From positions 1 to 58,661 of the forward strand of contig CAZEQJ010000020.1 in the NCBI GenBank assembly GCA_964514385.1: a stretch of DNA of 58,661 nt. Reading direction: 5' to 3'. Positions 42,528 to 50,200 of this stretch are shown piece by piece. Numbering within the stretch: position 1 is the stretch's first letter; each line of letters opens with the position of its first letter. Made by a program: the position numbers and the translations under genes. Origin of the DNA: CAZEQJ01 sp964514385. Its GTDB lineage: Bacteria > Bacteroidota > Bacteroidia > Cytophagales > Cyclobacteriaceae. The notes below the pieces were generated by a model. That model was not told the origin of the DNA, made no database searches, and worked only from the letters and a program-made list of their open reading frames with translations.

Positions 42528-44309
42528 CTAATAATCTGAATTTTTCCGCCTCAGCTTGGTTCTGTAGGCATTAAAAATACGGGATTTTGATAAAAATCCT
42601 ACATATTTTCCTTCATCGATAACAGGCAGGTTCCAGGCGTTAGTGATTTCAAATTTATTCATCACGGTATTCATCGAATCACGCAATTCTACAAAAGTCG
42701 GCGGCCGGTGCATCAACTCCCTTACTTTGATTTTTTTCCTCGACTCCTCATCAAACATAATTTCACGTATGTCGTCCAGCGTGATTATGCCTTCCAGCTC
42801 ATCATGTGCATTTACCACTGGGAAAATATTCCGTCTTGAAGACATCACCAGTCTTACCAGGTCATCGAGGCTTTTTTCGGGGCTGATCACCAGCAGATCT
42901 TTTTCGATGATCTTTTCGAGGTTGATAAGGCTGAGTACACGCCGGTCGCGATCATCCGGAATAAAATCACCCCGCTCTACGAGTGACTTGGTGTAGATGC
43001 TGTACTTTTCAAAATAGGAAATCGTAGAGTATGAAATGGCTGACACCAGCATCAACGGCACAAACAGTTCGTATCCACCGGTGATTTCTGCTATCAGGAA
43101 TATGGCAGTAAGCGGGGCATGCAGCACACCACTCATCACACTGCACATACCTACCAGGGTAAAATTGCTCGTACTCACCTCAAGCCCGAAAAAAGGGAGA
43201 TTGAGCACGGTAGCAAACAGAAAGCCTACAAACCCGCCAAGAAACAAGGACGGAGCAAAGACACCCCCACTCCCTCCTGCTGCAATGGTAATGGAGCTGG
43301 CAAAAGGCTTGACGAGGATCACGCCAAACAGGAAAGCCATCAGAAACCAGTGATTGTCCTGAAAATTAAGAAGAATACTATTACGAAAAAGCCCTTCCGG
43401 ATTGCCCGAGATCATGGCTTTGATAGAGTCGTATCCCTCCCCATAGATTGGGGGGAAAATGAAAATGACACCGCCGATCAGTATGCCTCCCAGCAGGGCT
43501 CTGTTTACACGGTTATCAATATTCCGGAAACGTGAGTCAACCCAGTAATTTACCCGTGTAAAATATAATGAGGCCAGCCCACCCAGTACACCCAGCAAAA
43601 TGTAAAAAGGTGTATCAGCTGCCTGGAACTGATCCTGAAGCCGAAAGGAAAATAACACGTCGTCTCCCAGCAAGGTAAGTGAAATAATGGCACCGGAAAC
43701 CGAGGAAATCAATATCGGAATAAACGCCGAAATGGTCACTTCCGTGAGAATGACTTCAATGGCAAAGATCACACCTGCTATAGGGGAGTTGAAAATGGCT
43801 GAAATAGCGCCTGCGGAACCGCAACCGATCAGCAGGGTCCTGTTTTGATAAGTAAGCCTGGAAAACCGTCCGATATTGCTACCAATAGCTGAGCCTGTTA
43901 CGACAATAGGTGCCTCCAGTCCTACTGATCCGCCAAAACCAACCGTAATGGCCGAGGTGATCATCCGTGAATACATTTTGACCTGACGTATGATCCCCGA
44001 CTTTTTGGAAATACTGTACAGAATATCCGTAATACCATGGCCCAGTTTATCCTTCAGTATAACGTTTGCCACAAATACCGTGATCAGAATACCAAAAAAG
44101 GGATATACAATATACAGCCAGCTGAAGGAGGATAAGTCCAGGAGATGGAGTAATATTTCCTGAATAAAATGTACCGTTTCTTTTAATGTTACGGCAGCAA
44201 TACCCGAAATTAGACCCACTAATGACGCCAGGATCAACATAAAATTTCTGTTGTTGATATTGCGCAGTCGCCAAATAAGGATTTTAACCAGCAGGTCATT
44301 AATTTTCAT
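42528..44309 (-). CDS. CLC-family chloride channel/antiporter with CBS domains
   Basis: About 593 residues from ATG 44309 (the frame is open five codons further). The membrane part (about 15-425) has the CLC motifs: GSVGLEAPIV, with the gating glutamate in GLEAP; SAGAISAIFNSPIAGVIFAIE; and GGSGGVFAPSLFLGG. Two C-terminal CBS domains follow (about 455-590, MSSRRNIFPVV and NAWNLPVIDEGKYVGF), which bind adenosine nucleotides in related proteins. It moves chloride, probably in exchange for protons, across the inner membrane. It is divergent from the nitronate monooxygenase gene; no operon partner is visible. Confidence 0.92.
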   Translation of the reverse strand: MKINDLLVKILIWRLRNINNRNFMLILASLVGLISGIAAVTLKETVHFIQEILLHLLDLSSFSWLYIVYPFFGILITVFVANVILKDKLGHGITDILYSISKKSGIIRQVKMYSRMITSAITVGFGGSVGLEAPIVVTGSAIGSNIGRFSRLTYQNRTLLIGCGSAGAISAIFNSPIAGVIFAIEVILTEVTISAFIPILISSVSGAIISLTLLGDDVLFSFRLQDQFQAADTPFYILLGVLGGLASLYFTRVNYWVDSRFRNIDNRVNRALLGGILIGGVIFIFPPIYGEGYDSIKAMISGNPEGLFRNSILLNFQDNHWFLMAFLFGVILVKPFASSITIAAGGSGGVFAPSLFLGGFVGFLFATVLNLPFFGLEVSTSNFTLVGMCSVMSGVLHAPLTAIFLIAEITGGYELFVPLMLVSAISYSTISYFEKYSIYTKSLVERGDFIPDDRDRRVLSLINLEKIIEKDLLVISPEKSLDDLVRLVMSSRRNIFPVVNAHDELEGIITLDDIREIMFDEESRKKIKVRELMHRPPTFVELRDSMNTVMNKFEITNAWNLPVIDEGKYVGFLSKSRIFNAYRTKLRRKNSDY

Positions 44310-44353
44310 AGGGCAAAGAAACAATATAGCCCGCGCTATTTGAAATATTACAT

Positions 44354-45304
44354 ATGAAAAACAGAGTAACCGAACTACTTAACATCGAATATCCAATCAT
44401 CCAGGCGGGAATGGTCTGGTGCAGTGGCTGGAAACTGGCACATGCCGTGAGTCAGGCCGGCGGCCTGGGCATCATCGGCGCGGGTTCCATGTATCCGCAT
44501 ATTCTGGAAGAGCATCTCCAGAAAATTTCAAAGGCTGGCACATCCAACTTTGCCGTAAACGTACCTCTGATGTATCCCGACATCGATAAAATCATGAAGA
44601 TCATCATGGACCATCATGTGCCGGTGGTATTTACATCAGCCGGAAACCCTCGTGCCTGGACATCCACCCTGCAGCAGGAAGGCATCCGGGTGGTACATGT
44701 GGTATCCAGTGTAAAATTTGCATTAAAGAGTCAGGACGCCGGAGTAGATGCTGTGGTGTGTGAAGGGTTTGAAGCTGGTGGCCACAATGGGCGGGACGAA
44801 ACAACTTCAATGGTCCTGATCCCTGCAGTAAAAACCGCCCTGGACATCCCGGTGATAGCTGCCGGCGGCATTTCGACCGGACTGGCGATGCATGCCGCCT
44901 TTGCTCTGGGTGCCGAAGCCGTGCAGATCGGCAGTCGTTTTGCCATCAGTAATGAGTCTTCCGCCCACCAGCTGTTTAAGGAGCGTGTGGTGGCAGCAGC
45001 AGAGGGTGAAACCGTGCTGACATTAAAAATGCTGGCTCCGGTACGTCTTATACGCAACAAATTCTATGAAGACGTAGTGACACTTGAGCAAAAAGGTGGC
45101 AGCAAAGAAGATTTTGCAGCACTGCTGGGACGTGGCCGTGCCAAGAAGGGCATTTTTGAGGGTGACCTGGATGAGGGTGAACTCGAGATTGGACAGGTAT
45201 CCGGCCTGATTCATGACATAAAACCTGCGGCAGCCATACTGCATGAGATCTGGCAGGAGTTTTTAGACTCTGTAAAGGCGGTACATAAAAAGGTGATAGA
45301 ATGA
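44354..45304 (+). CDS. Nitronate monooxygenase / FabK-like flavoprotein
   Basis: A 316-residue TIM-barrel FMN protein. YPIIQAGMVWCSGWKLAHAVSQAGGLG starts the barrel; CEGFEAGGHNG and IPVIAAGGISTG are the FMN phosphate-binding motifs; GAEAVQIGSRF completes the site. The family contains nitronate monooxygenases and the FabK enoyl-ACP reductases, and the short branch found here is annotated either way. FabK would make it a fatty-acid enzyme; nothing nearby decides. The 44-base divergent spacer to the CLC gene has no full promoter match. Confidence 0.85.
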   Translation: MKNRVTELLNIEYPIIQAGMVWCSGWKLAHAVSQAGGLGIIGAGSMYPHILEEHLQKISKAGTSNFAVNVPLMYPDIDKIMKIIMDHHVPVVFTSAGNPRAWTSTLQQEGIRVVHVVSSVKFALKSQDAGVDAVVCEGFEAGGHNGRDETTSMVLIPAVKTALDIPVIAAGGISTGLAMHAAFALGAEAVQIGSRFAISNESSAHQLFKERVVAAAEGETVLTLKMLAPVRLIRNKFYEDVVTLEQKGGSKEDFAALLGRGRAKKGIFEGDLDEGELEIGQVSGLIHDIKPAAAILHEIWQEFLDSVKAVHKKVIE

Positions 45305-45462
45305 AGTGTTCAGAGTTGGTATTTAAATGTATATTGAAAAAATGATGGCTAAAGATGCCATTTCACCAACTTTAAAGCACCATTCGGCATATTTATCGCC
45401 TGCTTCTTTTTATTTTATGTCTAAAGTCCGGAACTTTAGAGAAGATCAGATCATGTTGAAAA

Positions 45463-47073
45463 ATGAAAATACTACATGCCCTTCTGATTTTTTTAGTTTT
45501 CTCACCGGCTTTTTCCCAAAAAGCAACAGACAGCCTCCGTTCAGAGCTGAAAAAAGCTACAACAAATCAGGAAAAATTTGACATCCTGCTTTCGCTCACC
45601 TATTTCTATGGTTTTCAAAACACTGACTCGGCAATCTATTTTGCTGAAAAGGCATTAGAGCTTGGCAAAAAGTCTGATAACCCGCAGGATGAAGGAAAGG
45701 CACTAGCCAGGTTGAGCCTTGCCTATTCATACCGCAATGAATTTGTACAAGCTATTGAATACCTGACCGAAGCTCATGCAATATTTGATGAGCATTTTGA
45801 TACACTATGGATGGCGTTGATTTATAATGAATATGGCATCATCCATTTATTACAGCATCAGCTTGAAGAAGCCCTTCCACCTTTTAAAAAATCATTGGAA
45901 CTGAAAGGTGCATTACAAGACTCCATCGGCATTGCAAAGACACTTAACAATATGGCAGGTGTTTATGAGCAACTGGATAAGTTTGACAGCAGCATATTAT
46001 TTCATAAAAAATCACTGGCCATCAAAGAGCAGCTGAAAGATATCCGAGGCATAGCCAATTCAAAAGTCAACTTGTCCAGCATTTATTTCAATCTACAGCA
46101 ATATGATACAGCGATGGTATTTGCAAGAGAAGCTGTGTCAGGGTTCCGGTCAGAAAATGATATAAACGGAGAAATTTATGCCTTGAACATGGTATCAGAA
46201 GTATACCGGATGACCGGAAAAATCGATTCGGCTATCTATTATCAACAGCAAGCTCTCGATGCAGCGCAAAAACTTAAAGTACTTCGCCGATTACAGGATG
46301 GAAGTAAAAAACTGTCGTGGCTGTATGAGGAAAAAGGAGATTTTGAAACGGCGTTGAATTATCTAAATGATTTCATCACCTATAAGGATAGTGTCGATAA
46401 TGAGCAGAACGTACGTAAAATCGAGCAGTTAAAAGCAAACTATGAAATTGAAAAAAGAGAGATTGAGATAGACAAACAAAAGGCTATGATCGCCAAACAA
46501 CTATTTCAGCGAAACTCTTCATTTATCGGAGCTATTCTGCTTGCTGTTATAGGAGGCCTTGTCATTAACCGTCAAAAACTTACGATCAAAACAAAAAAGC
46601 GGGAAAAAGAGCTGGCAGAATTGCAATTGAATAAGGCAAAAGAGGAGCTTTCGCTCAGAGAGCAGGAGCTGCTGACCTATGTGATCACCGTATCGCAGAA
46701 AAACAACCTGCTACATAATATCAAAGAATTTGCGAAACCGGATAAGGATCTGGATTCGTGTAATGAGAAGCTTAAAAAAATCCATACTGAAATTATAAAC
46801 GGGCGTGATCTGACCCAACAATGGGAGGAATTCCGGATGCGTTTCGAAAAGATCCATCAGGATTTCTTTAAAAAGCTGGCGAAAGTTGGACCTGGTTTGA
46901 CTAATAATGACCGCAGAATATGTGCCTACTTGAAAATGGGCCTCTCATCGAAGCAAATATCCAACCTGCAGAACATAACAGTTGCCTCGATAGAGGTACA
47001 GCGATCACGGATACGCAAAAAACTTAACCTGAGTAGTGAAGAAAACCTCAGCTCTTTTATTATGAATTTATAG
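45463..47073 (+). CDS. TPR membrane protein with C-terminal LuxR-like helix-turn-helix
   Basis: A 536-residue protein. A signal peptide (1-18, FSPAFSQ) precedes six or seven TPR repeats (about 35-310), a coiled coil (about 315-348), one membrane span (about 352-369), a long coiled coil (370-420) and a C-terminal HTH (about 478-536, LTNNDRRICAYLKMGLSSKQI). Periplasmic TPRs would sense a partner or ligand and the cytoplasmic HTH would bind DNA, a layout known in Bacteroidota. The next gene, 144 bases on in the same direction, is the giant secreted protein, a natural target. The start ATG 45463 gives a clean signal peptide. Confidence 0.82.
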   Translation: MKILHALLIFLVFSPAFSQKATDSLRSELKKATTNQEKFDILLSLTYFYGFQNTDSAIYFAEKALELGKKSDNPQDEGKALARLSLAYSYRNEFVQAIEYLTEAHAIFDEHFDTLWMALIYNEYGIIHLLQHQLEEALPPFKKSLELKGALQDSIGIAKTLNNMAGVYEQLDKFDSSILFHKKSLAIKEQLKDIRGIANSKVNLSSIYFNLQQYDTAMVFAREAVSGFRSENDINGEIYALNMVSEVYRMTGKIDSAIYYQQQALDAAQKLKVLRRLQDGSKKLSWLYEEKGDFETALNYLNDFITYKDSVDNEQNVRKIEQLKANYEIEKREIEIDKQKAMIAKQLFQRNSSFIGAILLAVIGGLVINRQKLTIKTKKREKELAELQLNKAKEELSLREQELLTYVITVSQKNNLLHNIKEFAKPDKDLDSCNEKLKKIHTEIINGRDLTQQWEEFRMRFEKIHQDFFKKLAKVGPGLTNNDRRICAYLKMGLSSKQISNLQNITVASIEVQRSRIRKKLNLSSEENLSSFIMNL

Positions 47074-47186
47074 GAATTCCAATAATCCGGACCATTAGCA
47101 AATACATATAACTATCTGTTTTACAAGTGTTTACAAAATCTGATAAGGTTTTGTTAAGGCAGAAAATTAAGATATAAAGCAAAAAA

Positions 47187-47217
47187 GGCCTTCCATTGAA
47201 TAAAAAAACTGAAGGCC
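47187..47217 (+). promoter_or_regulatory. Hairpin covering the ribosome-binding region of the giant T9SS gene
   Basis: GGCCTTC (47187-47193) pairs perfectly with GAAGGCC (47211-47217), the last seven bases before the ATG at 47218, with a 17-base loop containing a run of A. Folding would bury the GAAGG Shine-Dalgarno-like bases and make translation depend on unfolding. Read on the minus strand, the same hairpin is followed by six Ts and is a typical terminator, though no minus-strand gene ends here. The rest of the 144-base leader is AT-rich without a clear promoter match. Confidence 0.5.
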
Positions 47218-50200
47218 ATGAAAAAGTTAAACTTCCTTTCCATTTTAGTTTTGATTGCAACTTTTGTGCAAGCGCAGCCGGATACTACGATACTTTCGGG
47301 TAAAAGCTGGGTTTCTGCCGAAAGTGATTACAGTCCTGTTGAAATCGATCAAAGTGCCGGAGGTCCCGATGCTGGTGATGGCGGAACTCTCTTTATCGTC
47401 GGATCACCCGGAACAGGAAAATCCTTTGCCACCGGCTTCGGCGTATTTGCCAACTCAGAAATTGTATTCCATATCAACAAAGAATATACGAAGTTCGAAT
47501 CCTGGTTTGGCATAGATGAATGGTCTGGCCAAAACGCGAATGTAGTATTTGAAGTACGTGCGGATAATGATTCGCTGCTATTTCAAAGCGACACCTTGAC
47601 CGAGGACAGTCCAGCACATTTTATCTCACTGGATATCTCATTATTTGACACGCTCAAACTGGTGACAGTCAAATGTGATCAGACGGGCTCAGACTGGGCT
47701 GACTGGGGTGATCCGATCCTTATTCGGGCAGACCAGAATCTTTCTGATTTGGAATGGGTATCCGCAGAAAATGGCTGGGGACCGGTAGAACGTGACATGT
47801 CAAACGGACCAAACGGAGCTGGAGACGGAAGTACACTTGAAATAAACGGGACTTCTTACGATAAAGGCCTTGGGGTACATGCCTATTCCAGGATCACCTA
47901 TACATTAAATCAATCCTATGCACGCTTTACCTCTTTAATCGGTATAGATGACTGGTCTGACAGAGGAAATACAGTATTTAATGTATATCTGGACGACTCG
48001 CTTGCCTTCAGTAAAGTTAAACTTTTTAATGAGAAAGCTGACTCCATAGACCTTAATGTATTAGCTGCAGATACACTGGTACTGGAAGTTGTAAACAATA
48101 AAGGCGATAACGGTGGAAATCATGGCGACTGGGCGCTGCCTGTACTGTCAAAAAAAGATTGTAACGGGGATGTGCTGGGAAGCGCATATATAGATGAATG
48201 CGGAGATTGTGTGGGAGGAAACACCGGACTAACAGCCTGTCAGCAGGATTGCAGTGGGGAGTGGGGTGGAATGGCCCAATTCGACAGTTGTGGCTTTTGT
48301 ACTGGCGGGACCACAGGGATAACTCCCAATGCATTATGTGATAAAGACACCACGCTATATTTATCAGACTTAAAGCCTTTAAGCCAGGCCGGAACAGTAA
48401 GCTTTGATCAAAACACGCGAAGTAATGCAATAAAGATCGGTGGCAAAACATATGACAAGGGGATCAGCATGACGGATGACCCTTCCATAAGCTATGCTCT
48501 CAACTCCAATTTTGTCAGACTAAGGGGCGAAATCGGGGTGGATGACTTCATCAGCTCACAGGCAAACACCATATTTCAGGTTTTTATGGATGACAGCCTG
48601 GCCTATCAAAGCCAGTCTTTCAAACATTACGAAGAAGCAGCCGTGCTTGATCTTAATGTGAAAGATGTTGATACGCTAAGGCTGGAAATAATATACGAAA
48701 ATGATGCATCAACAAATGACATTGGCAACTGGGGTGATATTCGCATTTCGACTTCCGACTGCAATGGAGTGATAAACGGAGAGGCCTATCTGGATGCATG
48801 CGGAGTATGTGTGGGAGGTACTACCGGACTCGAACCAAGTTCCTTTTGTTCAGTAGTACAAGCCTACAGGGGCGACACAATATATGTTAATACACTTGCT
48901 TCGGGGTCAAATGATGGGAGTTCATGGGCCAATGCGTATTCAGATCTTCACGATGCTTTATCCACAGCACAAGCCGGTGATCAGATATGGGTAGCCAAAG
49001 GGGTGTATTATCCCGGTACTACGGCTTCCAATTCTTTCTACCTGGTGGATAGTGTTGGGGTTTACGGGGGTTTTGCCGGATCTGAAGTTTCCATCGATCA
49101 ACGGGACTGGCAACATAATAAAGCTGTACTTTCCGGTGATATTACACAGAATGATGGTAGAGACGCAGATGGTATTTCTTCTACTATAAACGGGCCGAAC
49201 AGCTATCATGTAGTGCGAATTACAGAGGCCCTGTCAGAAAATTCCCGACTGGATGGCTTTTACATTACAGGTGGTCGCGCAAATGGAAGTGATGATGATA
49301 GGTATGGAGCAGGTGTATGGATTAGTCCGAATTCCAATCAACGTATATATGCCATTTTTGCAAACTGTGTATTCCAAAAAAATCATGCGAATAGTCTCGG
49401 AGGAGGTGTTGCTGAAATACCAAAGGGTAATGCCTCTAATACATTGATATCAACGCGTTACATCAATTGCCAGTTTATTGATAACCGTGCAGGCAACTCA
49501 AATACTACAGGAATCGGTGGCGGCATGTACCGGTTTAGTGACGAGGATAACAGGGTGGTGAGCGAAATCATCAATTGTACTTTTACCAAAAATGTTGCCG
49601 GTGTCCGGGGAGCCGGAGTGCTGAACTGGACATTTAATGGTGGCAGGATTGACGCTCATTTCATCAATTGTCTTTTCTATAACAATGCTGTGTGGTTCAA
49701 CGGAAATGACGCTGCAACACCGCCTGCAGGTAGGGGTGCGGGAATGTCAAATTCCAGTATTGGCCTGGTGAAAAACTCCCATACCGAAATCTATCTCACC
49801 AACTGTACCTTTTCTAATAACCGATCCCAGCTATCGGGATCTGCCATGGAAGGATGGAGCGAGAATAGCTCCACCACCAAGATTTTTATGTACAATTCCA
49901 TCTTCTACGGCAATAAAAAACTGGACAGGACTCCAAATTCTGCCATACACTACGGGTCAGCCAGCCAGGGAAAAGTGATCCGGCAAGATTACTCCAGTAC
50001 ATTTGAAAATATTGATCCGGCCTTTGTATCCGAAACGCTTCAGAATTACCATCTGAATTTAACATCAGACAACCTTGATGATGCAAACCCTGCCTATCTT
50101 CCATCAGATAAATATGATATTGACAATGACGGGGACATAAATGAAAAAATACCCTATGATGCATATGGAAATGAGCGGATTGTGGGCGCGCTTGATATCG

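Noticed and set aside
45327..45581. 84-residue ORF before the TPR-HTH gene
   Set aside because: It overlaps the signal peptide and start of the clear TPR gene in another frame and has no protein-like composition.
48958..48966. A fourth perfect DnaA box
   Set aside because: It lies inside the giant coding sequence, far from the cluster; a single copy is expected by chance.
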